Assembly: GCA_964017045.1 (NCBI GenBank) | Contig: OZ024797.1 | Span: 12,307,062 to 12,371,061 of the forward strand | Length of the DNA stretch: 64,000 nucleotides | Direction: 5' to 3' | From: Omphiscola glabra | Taxonomy: Eukaryota; Mollusca; Gastropoda; Lymnaeidae | Part shown: positions 11,901 through 26,300 of the stretch, one piece after another | Layout of the letters: the number at the start of each line of letters is the position of its first letter | Numbering within the stretch: position 1 is the first letter of the stretch | The notes under the pieces: model-generated | Seen by the model: the letters and a program-made list of their open reading frames with translations, nothing else | Databases searched by the model: none | What the model was told of the DNA's origin: nothing | Made by a program: the position numbers and the translations under genes

Positions 11901-14900
11901 GTATGTTGAAGTATGTTGACTTTTTGTTCCTTGTAAATAAAAAGTATATGACAGATTCCATATCTGTTTTTATTCTTTTTTTAAAGATATTGACTAATGA
12001 ATTGTTTGGAAGTACTGAAATAATCAGTCAGTAAAAATGTTTTTAAATTATTTTTTTAGTGACTTTCCAGAAGTCTCACATTGCACATTTAAAGGGGAGA
12101 CTTTGATGCATATTCTAAAACACAATAATTGTAACTTACCACCAGACAAATTACTGAGATGAGTACGCAGGCAAATAGAATTTTAGTTTTTTGTTTTTTT
12201 TTAAAAAGGGAACTTAAAAACATTTTTCAGTGATAAAAACGTAACACTACAACATTTTACTTTCATTATTCTAAAGTGCACACAAAGGAAATATTCAAAC
12301 TAATTTTCTTAAGGACATAAACATGCATTGGCGGTTCCATACATTTTTGCTACTTATAATAGCCCTGCATTAAATCTAGTTTATCAAAGAAACTTTATTT
12401 TTATCCATTTCAACACAGCAATACAGAAATTAGTAGGTGAGATTCAAGTACAACTTTTTAATACTGAAAATAACTCAGTGGATTTATTAACATTAAAAAA
12501 AAAATTTCCTCTCATTTATTTAAAACATTAATAGAAATGCGTGCTCATTTGTTGCATCTATTAATACAGGGTGAAAGAATTTAGGCTTACAACTTTTGTA
12601 TACCAACAGATGGAATTACTGGTTAAGATAAATACAGCAGAATAGCAGTTTAAAATAGTTTTAAATGAAAGCATGTAACTTTGTACTTATAAAATTAAAA
12701 TTTAATTCTGATTTAATTTGGGAAAAAATCCAGTATCTCTAAGTTTAATGGGTTTTTTATTTTTAAGTTTTAGTTTAAAATCACAAAGATTTATTTCTTG
12801 AAATCCCCCATAACAACCCTAGATAACATAATCCAAGGAAATAAAAAGGAAATGAAAACAAAATAAAATAACAATCATGATATGACAATCATGATTTAAC
12901 AAGTTAATGTCAAAATCCTTAATCATTTCATCTATCAAATTATAAATATTAATTTTATCTCCAGACCCCAATAATTTTATTCATGCCAGAAAAAGCATGA
13001 AAGACAATATTTAAAAAAAAAATAAATGCATTTCATCATTACATAAAATCTGCAATGCTTTTCTTGGCAGATAAATGACAAAGTATTGTTTCAACTACAC
13101 TTAAAAAACAAATATGTTTATTTACCAATACAATTTCTGCAAGTCAAGTTCTGCTTTTACTATAGGTAATAATGGACTATACAAATTAATATTTTTAATG
13201 TTATAAGTCTGTTTGAAAAGCATATATTTATAATTCTATTTGTTGTATTTACAATTCAAATAAGTTTCCAATATAAAATCAAAGCATTTAAGTGGACAGA
13301 TATAAAAACATTTGGGTCTTCAATTTTTTCTAAAACAGTTTGCTTTAAAGTTTATCATTTTTAAACATTTTCAGCTGGAAATTGTGCAATATTCATGATT
13401 CTAAACAAATCATTTATCACACCCCACCCCTATTATTTAAGACTATTCATAATTTCAAAATAAATAGTTTATTATCTCATATATTACATGGTCAATGTGA
13501 CAAAACCAGGGAAAGTAACTCGCATGACCACAGAGAAAAGATAAAATACCAAATAGAGAATTAATGCTTTAAATTTTCCTGGCTGCAAGCCCCTTTAATT
13601 ATTTTTTTTTAGATATGTAATAAAGTTTGGTGCAAATTCTTCCCCCTTGCACCCCCTTCCTGAAGCCCATTGGCTGGATATACACTATTTGTGAAACTTT
13701 GCACCTGGAGATATTATCAGGTAAAAGAACACAATCTGCGCATATTCAACTTAATCTCTAAATGCAATTTGACCAGGATGCTCACAATTAAATGTATTTG
13801 AAGCAGTCCTACCTACCAAGATCAGTTAGCTAGTATATTGTGTATATTATTGTGTAAATGATGCATTGATATTGATGATCAATGTGAGCAACATTAAAAA
13901 AAAAAAAAAAACTAGAAATAATGCAACAAATATTTATGTTTGCTTTAATTCAGAACAACTTGGAAAGACAAGGAAAGAAGCTAAAACATGAATGTATGTA
14001 TATACAACCACATTGCTAGAGCAGTGTTTCATTACATGCGCCAAGAGTAATATCACATTTAAACAGAATGAAACCATATATTTGGTTTCCCATTTAAAGG
14101 GCTTGCCTCATGCAAGCAGTGTCCATTCAAATTTTAATGCATTTTTATATTTATTTATTAATGTGTATGATTTCTCCACTAAGTAATTTTAGGTTCAAAG
14201 AGAAATATGTTCTTTTTGAAATGTACTCGCTGGACCAAACATAAGGATACAATCGTATTATTGAAGACCCATTAAATTTGTAATGACATTTAAGAATATT
14301 AAGTTAAGGTAGAATAAACATATTTAATTAAATTAATCATGAGTAAGAATAAGAAGATATTGACTTAAACCAATCAAAACATGGCACTTAACTTATCAGA
14401 ATCCTATATGAAAACAGACCAAATTGTACAAAATACTTATTAAATAAACTTTGATAGGGTTTTTAAAGAAAAATAAAAAAATTTTAGTTTACATGGAGCC
14501 CAAAATAAGTAGACCTTTCCATCTGTAAAATTTATACTAATTGCTTTGTTAGGGCATCCAGATGTCAATCACAGGTGGATATTGCATGGCTAAAATTTAA
14601 ATTCTTAAAAAGAAAATTTAAAAACCAAAGCCCATATTCTGTAATATTTTCTCCAAGAGGATCATATAATGTACACATTCCTGATGATCATTGTAATGTT
14701 CAAGAGTAATAAGAAATAGGTTGGCCCTGCACTGACACATCATTGTCCAAAGATTGACAGTAAAACATAGTGTGTGAAGAAAGTATTTCAGAACAGTTAC
14801 ATCAAATATGTTGCTCAAAGTAGGGGCATACATGCATTGCTATTTTAAGAGAAAGAGATTGAGCATTAAAAAAAAAAACAGTCTGATATTCACTAATGAA

Positions 14901-17214
14901 AGCAAGCTGTGAAATATATTTCAAAATTACAAAACTATCATTATACCATTTTTAAATAATCAAATTGGCTTTGCAATCTTTTATTTAATGTGGATAAAAA
15001 AAAGGGGACAATCGCCCTGGGCGGCACTTTCGGGGTTTATATTTTACATTATATAAATGATGTGTGCCTGTATGTTTTGGGCACACTCTTGAGAGTTCTC
15101 CATAGGAACAATGAGTCACGGTTCGCCACTAGATAGACATAATAAGATCATTATAATTGTAATATTTGGTACAATAAATATAAGCTTTCTTTCATCACTG
15201 AAAATCAGAAAACAAAGAATTTTTTTAAATACTACCAATGTCATTGACTGTACAGTAACAAGTGTAGCATACAGAACAATAATAAACTTGCATTTCTGTA
15301 TATACTGCATGTCCTGTGAGGACATAATCATAAAGTGGCCTTTTTCTGCTTGGCACATGAGAAAACTTGCCTCAGGAATCTGGAATAAGTAATACAAGAG
15401 ATTTTAGGATGAATTTATTGTTTAAATTTAGGTCTTGGTGGTTAAATTTAATAAATTTAATAGCATAGAAGCCTTAGACATTATTTACAGGAGATACATT
15501 TTATATAGTACATTTTTCCGCTGCTTAGTACTGGAACTATTTCGGATATCAATTCAAGTCTTTATAAGCCTAACATGCATTAAGTTTATTTATAGATACA
15601 TCATATCAAATGCAGTTTCTTAATATTTTTAGATTTAACCATGAAAACCTCAGAAATTTACAGTGACACATTTAAATTTTGTGTTTGGGTTATTCCTTTC
15701 ACACAAAAAATAAATGCACAACTGTTACTGCTGAAGCTGTTAAAATCTGTTTAAATTGTAAACATTATTAATTTGGCTAAAAAGGACAGTTATACTAAAG
15801 CAAAACAAAATTTCCAGCATAAAAATACAATCAACTATTGCAATGATAAAACTGTAGTTAAGTCATCATAATGTTAAAGCAAATAGATGGCATTGGGTGT
15901 AAGGGAAATCTAGATAATTGGGTGAAAGCAACATGACAAATATACACAGGCAAACTCTTGGAATATAATAGGTATTCCAAACAAAGGCCCACTCAGAAAC
16001 TCTAAAGGAAACACTCAAAATTAACATAAGGTGACAGAAGGACAAACAAATTTGAGTAAGTTTATTTATAAAAGCTTAGATTAAAATTTAAAATTATTCG
16101 TGCATATTTTAAGATTAAGTGAATGTGTGTAATTATTTATAACAAATTTAAAAACCATTTAAGAAAAGGAATTTTCAAGTAGCCTAACATTCTGAGTATT
16201 TTTTATTATTCAAAACAAAAGAGCAATTATTTGAATTTAATTGTTTAAAATTATATGCTTCTATCATATTTACTTAAACCAATGCAATGTGTGTTAAAAA
16301 ATTAAATTTTTAAGAAATACAAATATTTATTGTAAACCTATTTGTTATTCATAATGATATGTAAAATTCAAGCTGCTTGTAATTTTGAGGTGGAAAAAAC
16401 ATGCAGAAGAACATGCTCTATATTTCAGCTTTTACATAACAAACTGCTGTGCATTTAAAAGTAAATCCCATTATCAAATAAAATATGGCCCTTAACATAA
16501 AAACATTTTTGCTCTTTAAGTTTTGCGTTTAATCAGTTGCTCTGCTTTTTACACCTGACCTCAATAAATTTGAGTATAGTTCATAATTTTAAAGGTCAAA
16601 AGTTAAAAGTAACTCAAGAAATTTTGACCTATTCTCATGAATTATTATTGCTTTTTTTTTTTTGTTTTTTTTTTTTAATGTATAACAAATGTAAACAAAA
16701 TAATTTTGTTTTTAAAATTTACATGAAAATGTGAAAAGTAGCTCATCAGACTTTACTCAGAAATGTTTCTAGCCATTACCAAGTGTATTTTGAGAAGAAA
16801 CATGATGTTTTACAAACAATAAATATTTTGTTTGAAAACTTTACATACTTTCCTCACTACAAAATTTAAATTTATCAGAATAACTCTATTGGGAGTACTT
16901 TTTTAATTAATTCTGAGGGTTTTAGAGAAAGTACAACACTATTAGTCCCTTAAGTATAACATGACACTAAATCTTAATTAATTAATAATATATCACTACA
17001 GCTATTATTATGAAGGAAGAGAAATGTTACATGTTAACTATGGTAGCTTAAATATTTATTTTTAAGGAATAAGAGCAGCTCTAATTTTAAGGCTACTTTC
17101 TAAAAAAAAAAACTGTAGACAGCTCACTCCCAACAATACATTGATTAGTTTACTGCACAAACAATGACTTAATTCTAATGTAGGTAAAGGCATAATACAG
17201 ATGCCTAATGAATA
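8938..17214. other. AT-rich spacer between two converging genes
   Basis: About 8.3 kb with no supportable coding exon on either strand. It begins with the 3' UTR of the dioxygenase; candidate AATAAA signals lie at 9671 and 9745. The distal part may be the 3' UTR of PPP1R37 on the minus strand, with TTTATT (reverse AATAAA) at 17055-17060. Homopolymer runs and one minisatellite (11206-11452) are the only structures seen. The ORFs here are under 135 codons, low in complexity and unlike known families. Confidence 0.55.
11206..11452. repeat. 31-32 bp minisatellite, about 8 copies
   Basis: Tandem copies of a unit containing GGCAAACCTATGATTTGAAG followed by GGGAGAAAA, with two alternating variants (AGGGGAG and AGTGGGAG). 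A minus-strand ORF across it only reflects the repeat. Confidence 0.85.
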
Positions 17215-17321
17215 TTAATCATTATCTATGCTACCTTTCAAGGACCAATGGAGATCACCCTGAACTACAGCCAGCATGGCATCTAGCTCCCTCTCAAACT
17301 CATCATGGGGACGCAAGTCTG
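17215..17321 (-). CDS. PPP1R37: PPP1R37 terminal exon
   Basis: This short exon follows the acceptor CTAG at 17322-17325 and reads DLRPHDEFEREL, then DAMLAVVQGDLHW, then GSIDND and a TAA stop at 17215-17217. Its phase exactly matches the strong donor GACA|GTGAGT at 18805, making the joined end GGYYEED-T-DLRP. Its base composition is clearly richer in GC than the AT-rich surroundings, which is what drew attention to it. It is the best-supported C-terminus of the gene. Confidence 0.75.
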
Positions 17322-20300
17322 CTAGGAACATGGGAGGTTAACACATGTGCAAGCAATGATAACAAAGTTGACATGAACATCACTCCTCAGCAAACTTTTA
17401 ATACTTTTATCATGCCATTTAAAAAAAATTCCTTCTATTTTAATTTGTTATATTTTAAAATACAGACTTATCCCAGTTTAAGTATGTGATTTGGGGATTT
17501 AAAGAAAAAAGAATTTTTTATAGAATACTCCAACCCACTGCACCATTGTTAAATTATCTGTATCACTTTAACAGCCACTGAAATTTTCAGTTAAAAACAC
17601 TATTTTCAAGAGTCTATTATATCTCATAACAGCAGTGCCAACCTCACCTTTTTAGTCACACATTGATGGCACCTCACATTATATTTATGGGAGCATAGAA
17701 CTGACTACACCAAGTGCTTTTGTTTAAGATGTATTAATTTCATTTTACTAGCTTCATTTTCTATAAATTCAAGCTAATGAGCGTTTCAGATAAAATCAAG
17801 ACCATAGAAAATATAGTAAATGAGATTTACTACAGCATCACACTACTAATAAATTATTTTAATTTTGCTGAATTGTTTTGAAATTCAGTTTTTCCTGCAA
17901 GAAAATATAAATACATCAATATAAATTTTAAAAAACTACAAACAAAATCAAACTATTTAAAACAAACAGGTGTTGTGTAAATTTATAACCATCTAGTTCT
18001 AGTTAAGGCAGGATCCAGCAAATAAAGGTTTATGAAAGTAAAAAGAGTTCGAAATAAAAAAAATTTTTGTTAAAGCTGGAATTTCTCACTATGATGAAAT
18101 AAAAATGTAAAAAATTGATATAACGCAAAGCTCCTCAAATTTGTCTTTGTGTTCTCTTCTTATTATTAAGCATGAAAACTAGTAATTTTATTTGTAAACT
18201 ATCGTAGATCCTGGTCACTGAGCACAAGCACTAACTTTTACCTAATACATGCATGTCAAGTTTTACCCAGTTGACAGCAATACCTTCTTTAAGGTGATAA
18301 AAATATGCTTTTTTTTTAAAGTTCAAATCCCAAAAGGGACATAAAAACATTTCCAATATAGTTGGAAATATATGCAGCATATACCTTGATATTTCTAAAT
18401 ATTTAACAACATTGATTGGCCTCATCTTTTACAACAGATTTTAAAAACATTATTTCTGAAACAAATCAAATAAAAATCTGAAAATATTCTTTTATGTAAA
18501 GTATAAACCTTTTTAAAATGAATTTAAAAAAAAAACAATGAAAAACATAATAATATGTGAAATGACAGAAAATTCTAAATTTTAAATAAATGCATTTTCA
18601 ATTATGCTAAATTAAAAATGTATGAAACCAATTATGGGATGCTGGATTAGTTGGAATGACTTTGGGACAAAATTATGAAGGCTAAAATATCATTGAAGGT
18701 GCATGAAAATATACAAAGCTTACACGTGCACAAACTCGCGAATGATTAAATCGGGCAGAATCAAGGCAACAAGATTTTTAAAGATAAAACTTTAGTGTAC
18801 TCACTGTCTTCTTCATAGTATCCACCTGCTCCATCCAAGGTAGTGAGTGCACTAGCCAGTTCCTGTGTGAATCCATTGAGAGATAAAGATGTAAAAAAAT
18901 CTGGCTGTTTTGGGGAGGTATCCTGTATGTCAGCCTCACTGCCATCATTTTCAACACCTACAGCAAGCCAGGCTTCATCGTCCAGACTCAGCTCCCCATT
19001 TTCTATATCACCGTCAATTACATTGCAACCTTGGTGAGTGTCCTCGTTATTGACTTTTTTAACAGCAGAGTCACTGATGCGGAATGACTCAGATGAGGAG
19101 CTGGGATGGTCAAGTGGTATCCCCTGGAACTGGTTGTCACTGCACGGTTCATTGTTGAAATTTGCCAAGTCTTTACAGTCCATTCTTTTGGACATACTTA
19201 TATGTGTTATGGAGTGATCAAAGAAAAGTGATAGTTCATTTTCTTCAGAGCTGTGAGACACCAGAGAGGGTAAGTTGTTGGAATTTGATGTATTTAATTG
19301 GTCCAGTGTAAAACTATCAAGTGGTGATTCCTCAGACATTGCTGCAGATAACAGTGGGCTACCATGATTCAACACTTTTGGAACATCAGCAGTAATGACT
19401 GTGTTTTGCTGCAATAGTTCCCTTTCCAGTTTGTCTTTGGTCTGCAAGACGACATCACCAGCTCCATGACACAAGAAAGCCGCCTGCTGTATGCCAGACA
19501 TCACAGAATCCCCTACACTCTCCACTTGTGAGGATAGAGATGATAAGTCTGGCGGATCCCCGTTTAAAGAACCTGTTGGCTGGTTTTTAAGTAAAGAAGC
19601 TGTAAGAATTCCAGAATCAATTAGTTCCGGCTCTGGACTATCTTCAAACACATTGTCATCTAAATGATCACAAAACAAACTCTTATTATGTTCTACAGTT
19701 TGTGCGTGTGACAGCTGGAGGGAGCCAGTTAAATCGTTTGACTCATGTACACAACTGATCAACTCAGTGTTCCTGTGTGACAGCTGAAGGGAGCCAGTTA
19801 AATCGTTTGACTCATGTACACAACTGATCAACTCAGTGTTCCCGTGTGACAGCTGAAGGGAGCCAGTTAAATCGTTTGACTCATGTACACAACTGATACA
19901 CTCAGTGTTCCCGTGTGACAGCTGGAGGGAGCCAGTTAAATTGTTTGACTCATGTACACAACTGATCAACTCAGTGGTCCCAACAGTAGACACCAGCTTG
20001 CTATCAAATGATGTTCGGTCAACTGGTTTGTCTGCTGGGGGCAAGAATTTACTTGCCTCACCATCCTCCAAGTGGGGAATTTTCCCCTGTGTTGGTATTG
20101 ATGACTGGTGAGTATCACAGCTGTTACTATCATAGTGGGAGGATGAGGTCAAAGAAGTATCATCTCTTGTGGAGCCTACACTACCCTGGAGAGAGTCTGT
20201 AACAGAACACAAATTGCCTGTGGCAACAGGGTCTTCAACTTCTTTCAAAGAGTCTTTATCCATTAAATTTACATGCAAGTCCACATCTGGGGAAACGATT

Positions 20301-23300
20301 AGTTTCAATGAGTGTTCAGCTAAGTCTTGCAGCAGTGAGCTGTTGGGACTAGCGGAGAGTTCACAAATTTTGGAATGCTGGGAAATACTTGAACCAGGAG
20401 TTGGCGATGGCACCAAGATGGGAAAAGATGGCGGCGGTTGGGCCAAGGATGAGGGTGGGTGACTAGACTTCACTGATGCTTTCTGAGATGTGGATGATGA
20501 AGTCAGTGGGACATGGGAAATGTTGAGAGGGTCAAAACCTGTAGCCATAGTACTGGAAGGTGTAGGGGAGGTTGACAGACGTGGCCATGAGGGGTCTTCA
20601 TCTACTCTGCTCACTGAGAAAATTTTACGAGCTATTTGTTTTGGAAAGTACTGAGGACTGAGGATCATTTCAGGTGGTGAAGCGCCTACTATGGACGACA
20701 GCAGATTTTTCTCCCCTCTGTACAGTTGGGGAGAGGTTTGCGGGACACTGACTGAGCCAGTCACCACCGCAATCAGGGGATTCTCATTCGTTGTTGCCAG
20801 GGGAGAATCAAGTGTCTCCTGAGGGTGGAGGTGTTTATAAGGAAAGAGTTGGCTTGGTCGGCAGTGGGGCTTTTCGATCACAGCCTCCTTTATAGGAGGC
20901 GGTTGATCCTCTGGCTCAACCGTCGACCAATCTACTTCATCAATATTGCCCACATCTTTTAACTTTGTGTTTGCTGCTTCTTTTTTGTATTTTTCCTCAA
21001 TGGCGTCCTTATCCTGAGCCTCCTCCTCTTCAATAACAGTAAACGATTCATTGATGATATTGTCTTCAATTTCCTGACTGTGGTCCATGGCTTCTTGGCG
21101 TGTAGCAGCTGCTGCTGCTGCTCGCTCTTCCAGCTTTTTCCTCTCTTGCTCCTCTCTATCCTTTGCTGTTTGTATGTTCCTCTCTTGCCAGGTCTGAATA
21201 TCTCGCAGGAGACGGATTTGTTGTTCAGCGTAATCTTTCATGACCTGGAAAATGAGGTAACAATCATTAGCTGTTCACAGGTTATAGCATTCTCAAAAGG
21301 TTCAAACAGATTAATGGCTTAATTTCACCCCCCAAAAAAATGTGTTTAAGTTCAAGTGTAGTGAACAAATGTAGCAAACAGCAGCACCATGATAGAATAA
21401 TGTAGCAAAAAGCTGCACCATGATAGAAGAACTCAAAATGAAACCCCCTCCAAATTTATGTTAAATCTATGACTAGATTCTATAGATAAACCTCTAATAT
21501 TAGAACATAATTCAAGGATGCTTACAGATTCCTTCTTGGCTTCCTTGTCCAGATCAATTCTGGTGACAGAGAAGTTGACTCTCATTGCGTGGGACAGTGC
21601 CATCAAGCCACCTGTCTTAATATCATTTTCTCTGAGGTCAATGCGAAGCAGTATTGTGCTGTCTGCTATGTACTCGGCCAGAGCAACGGCTCCTGTAATG
21701 GGAACATGAAATTAATGTGTACTAAATTTTTGAGTGTATAATTAGGCCAAATAAAAATGGTTACCTTAAATCAATGTTTACTTGTCATTTCAAGTAATCC
21801 TATAGCTCTATACTGAAGCTGGAATGTCATTAGAGGAAAAACAACATGCTGCAATTGTTATTTTGTGAATAACAACCAACTGAATTGAAAAGATCAAACA
21901 CAATTTAATTTTTCTTGACATAAGCTGAATTTGGTGACAACTATCCAATTTAATTTTTCTTGACATAAGCTGAATTTGGTGACAACTATCCAATTTAATT
22001 TTTCTTGACATAAGCTGAATTTGGTGACAACTATCCAATTTAATTTTTCTTGACATAAGCTGAATTTGGTGACAACTATCCAATTTAATTTTTCTTGACA
22101 TAAGCTGAATTTGGTGACAACTATAATTTTGTGACAACTCTCCAATTTAATTCAAAGCTCAAAGTGCTTAATTGATGTTGTATCTTATTAATTAAAATCA
22201 GGAAAAAAAATGTGTCCCTGAAACAGCTAAGGATGCTTGTATATGGTGATTGTTATCAACTGGTGGGCCAGCCTGATAAGTGCATGGAATAGTTGTTGGT
22301 CATGAGATGGTGAATAGTGGTGATTGTTATCAACTGGTGGGGAAACCTGATAAGGTTTGTGCATGGAATAGTTTTTGGTCATGAGTTAGTGAATAATTCT
22401 GTGAGGGCCAGTTGTGACTGGTCAATAAACAATGAGGTGAATAAATGCGGTGTGAACATGGTGCGTCAGTATGTTTAGTGGTACTGAAGAGTTCTCGTCA
22501 GAGTGTAAAATGTGCAAGTCCTTTTAAGTAAGTGACAGCCTGTATGTTAGTCAGTGACAGAATGTTGTCCAGTGACAGTCGGTATGTTAATGATAGTCAG
22601 TATGTTAGTGACAGTCAGTATGTTAGTGAACGTCAGTATGCTAGCCAGTGACAGTCAGTATGTTGGCTAGTGCTGAGAGTTCTCAGACTAATCATGAGAG
22701 TTGTTGTTAACGGGTGGTCGTGTACTCAGATTGGAGTGTCAGCCCTCTCGTTTGCTGTTAGCAAGGAGCTTTCGTTACATGCAACTTGTGGTTTTGAACA
22801 CAGTGTAATATTAAAGGAGAGCTTGGTAGAAAAAAGAACTCTAGTATTTCACCTGGTGGTGTTATAGCTTGTCACCATCCCGGGTGGACGGAAGGACTAA
22901 GGCATATCCTAGGATCAAGTTGTTCTCCCAGACAACACTGAGACCATCAAACCGCCAGGCAGTGGACTCACCTACAGTAATACTCACTTAGACTACTTTA
23001 TCCCCATTGGTTATTTATTTGATGTTGTTTTTGTTTTTAAGGCAGTGAGAATCAAGCAGTCATTACCCTCATCAGATATTTTGGTTCCTTGTAATCCAAG
23101 CCTCAACAAGGAATTGGTTTTCAACAATCCATCTTTCATTAGATGCACACCTTCATTGGTGATAGCATTGTGACCAATATTAAGAGTCTCTAAACATTCA
23201 CTTGCCGCCTGTTGGTAGAAATATTAAGATTTTAAAAGCTACATCAGTTAGGTTCATAGTACAGTAAAACAAAATAATAAAAAACTTACTTTCCTCCTCA

Positions 23301-26300
23301 GAATTTTGTTTCGTTTTAAAGGAAATATACAAGAACAAGAATATCTGGATATAGCTCACAGATTCAGACATAAGCAGAATATCTGGATATAGCTCACAGA
23401 CTTAGACATAAGCAGAATATCTGGATATAGCTCACAGACTTAGACATAAGCAGAATAACTGGATATAGCTCACAGACTCAGACATAAGCAGAATATCTGG
23501 ATATAGCTCACAGACTTAGACATAAGCAGAATATCTGGATATAGCTCACAGACTTAGACATAAGCAGAATATCTGGATATAGCTCACAGACTTAGACATA
23601 AGCAGAATATCTGGATATAGCTCACAGACTCAGACATAAGCAGAATATCTGGATATAGCTCACAGACTCAGACATAAGATGCCCAATAAAAAGTTCTATA
23701 GATAACATTCAGACATCAACATCAGCTTACTATGGCTCTTCCTAATGCAGGCATGGCTTGATAATTGATTTGATTGTTCCACAACACTAGGGTCCGCAGG
23801 CCTCGATCGGAATTCTGCTCCATCAGCCCATCACACAGATGACTAGTGCCCACATCCTGAACATCATAAACATCAGAATCACTGCATAAGACTTGGAACC
23901 TTGTACGCACCACTACTAAAGCTAATCACAGGATGTTTAAAAAATAGGGCCATGGCCTCATTGACAAACTCAAAAGACTTACATGTAACAGATTCATACC
24001 TGGAGGTGGTTATTGCGGAGATCTAGCAAACAGAGTTTATGATTGTAACGAAGTAAATTTCCTAACTGGACACCGTCCGTCGGCATGAGCTTGTTATCTG
24101 CAAGGAACAACTCCTGAAGGATTTCATTCATCTTCAGAGCAGCAACTAGTAGAGAAATGATGAGATTAGCTTTCTGCACTGTAGTTGATAGAAAGTCCAA
24201 GGTTCCCCAAGGGTGCTCACATCATCATGGGATGATGGGATGCAAAAGTGCATTTCAGGGTTTGAGAGGAAACGTGATTATAAATAAAGTCATCTCTTTT
24301 TTCAGTTTTAAACTGCATTGTTATTAGAGGACGCTATTAAATAATATGTTAACTTTAATTTTTTTAATGCTAATTTGAAATGGCTGATATTATAGAAAAA
24401 GTGTAACTTTAAAGTTGCCATGGAAATATGCTGCTAGGGTATGTATATTTTTTTCATTTTCTGCGCACAGTCTAAGTGATGATAAAGTTACCGAGAATAA
24501 CCAGAGGTCTCCCTGACAGTGAAACAGATTCCAAGTGAAGAATGGTCAGGTGACACCCCAGTTTAAGTGCCCGTCCAAAGATGGGAATAATTCTCTCATT
24601 CAAATCACAGTTTCTCAAGTCCAGACATGTTAAGCTGGGTGTCTGTAACAAAGGAACATAATAATTTTCTCAAACTGTAACAAGCCTCCCTAAATATGAT
24701 TATGTAAGTTTTATAATAACCCACCTTAAATATCTGGAGCCACAGGGTTGTAGGGCCCATGTAAAATGGAAACAAAACAATTCATAAACTTTTCATTATA
24801 AGGAAATCATCAAAGGTAGGGTTTAGAGAGACTGTCGTCTTTTGATGACAGATGGGATTAATAGAATAAAAAGTGCAATGTCAACTATTTGGGTCAGCGA
24901 TTAAGCAACCATAAAAAATGGTGAAGCAAAAATACTTATGTATTTCTGTCAAAGTATTAAAGGGTTTTAAATATTTTTTTTATATATTTCCTTCCTTTTA
25001 TTGGTTGCCGTTAAAGGATATGAGACCAGAGGCTCAGGTGGAAGTCTCTGGCGATGATTCTAGATATGCATCCCAGAGAAAGCTGCTCCTAGGAAATCAT
25101 TTCATCCCAGCTACGTCGCAAACTAGTTGCGAGGTGGAAACCCCCTGTAGAACCCCTCTTTTAGGGCGTCCGACGCTTCATTGGGATGGGTGGGGGAAGA
25201 TATTACGACGTAAATTTACGATCCCAACTCCTAGGAAAGTAGATCGTGTGCACTGTGTGTATGCAGATTCTGACCAACCGGGTGTTCTTGGGTTGGGGCG
25301 GCCTCCAGCAGAAACCCTGATCTAGTGGACTCGGGTGGGAGCCGTCCTGGCAAAGGGACATCTCAACATTGGGAGCCTTGTGAAGGGGGGTGGGTGGGGG
25401 GGTTCTAATGGGGAGGCCACCTCAGGGAGGCATCAAAACCTTAAATTATTGTAAATAGGCCATATCCCTGGCACAGAAGGTTGGTGTTCGTCTGCCAAAG
25501 GCAACAAAGATAAATGTAATTAATAAAAAGCAGAGCATAATTTTATAATGAAAAACTTAATTCAGGCATGCGCCACAAAGCATCTTTGCATTTGGAATTT
25601 ATCCATACAAATCGCTCAATTTTCAGGCTTCGCCACAGAAGCTGATTTTCTCAGCATGGCCATCATATTTAACCAGAGTTTTATTATTTCAACTTAAAAT
25701 ACCGGTGACTGATAAACAGGGATGTGGGAAGGAGGTTTGGCATTTTGGGCCAACTGTTTAAGAATTTTTCGCTGTTGGGAGGCAGCAAAATGCTTGAACC
25801 ACCACTGGTGACAGCAACCCTGGCCATGCCACTGCTGATGTGACATTAGCATATAATTGTTCTAGGGAGACTCCAAAATGTCCACTGCTTAGGGGGACCC
25901 CGGGAGTCTAAATCCAGCCCTGGCTTTTTTATAACTGATTTTCACAAGACCTTAAAAGCAGATCTGAATACTTTTCTCCCACAATGTTCCATATTTTTCA
26001 CAAACGGTACTTTGTTCTCTCTATCTATATTTTTTAACTGATTCATTGACCTGAATTTTAGTGTCAGCACTTCCATTGTAATTCTTCTTAAGTTTTAATC
26101 AGCAAAAACTTCCAACACAAAGTTGGCACCAAAGGTTAAGTAACTGAGAAATACACACTTTATGTTTCTCAACATTCAGGGAGTCAGAATATCTAACTGA
26201 ACACAGAGGGTAGAATTATATATTCAAACTTAAACATACTTTTAACTGGCACAGAACGAAGTAGGTAAATCTAAGACATGGTTGATGAAGACACTTACCC

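Noticed and set aside
15111..15397. Overlapping 93-codon ORFs on both strands in the intergenic spacer
   Set aside because: Hydrophobic, AT-driven translations with no homology or splice signals.
18761..18804. Read-through end of PPP1R37 exon 11 as the main C-terminus
   Set aside because: A strong donor (ACA|GTGAGT) and a phase-matching exon at 17321 fit better. Retained only as a possible isoform.
24918..25325. 135-codon ORF in a GC-rich block
   Set aside because: The surrounding sequence looks like a dispersed repeat, and the translation resembles no protein.
25717..25922. Possible hAT MITE with CAGGG..CCCTG ends
   Set aside because: The TIR match is short and the flanking octamers (CTGATAAA and GCTTTTTT) do not agree.
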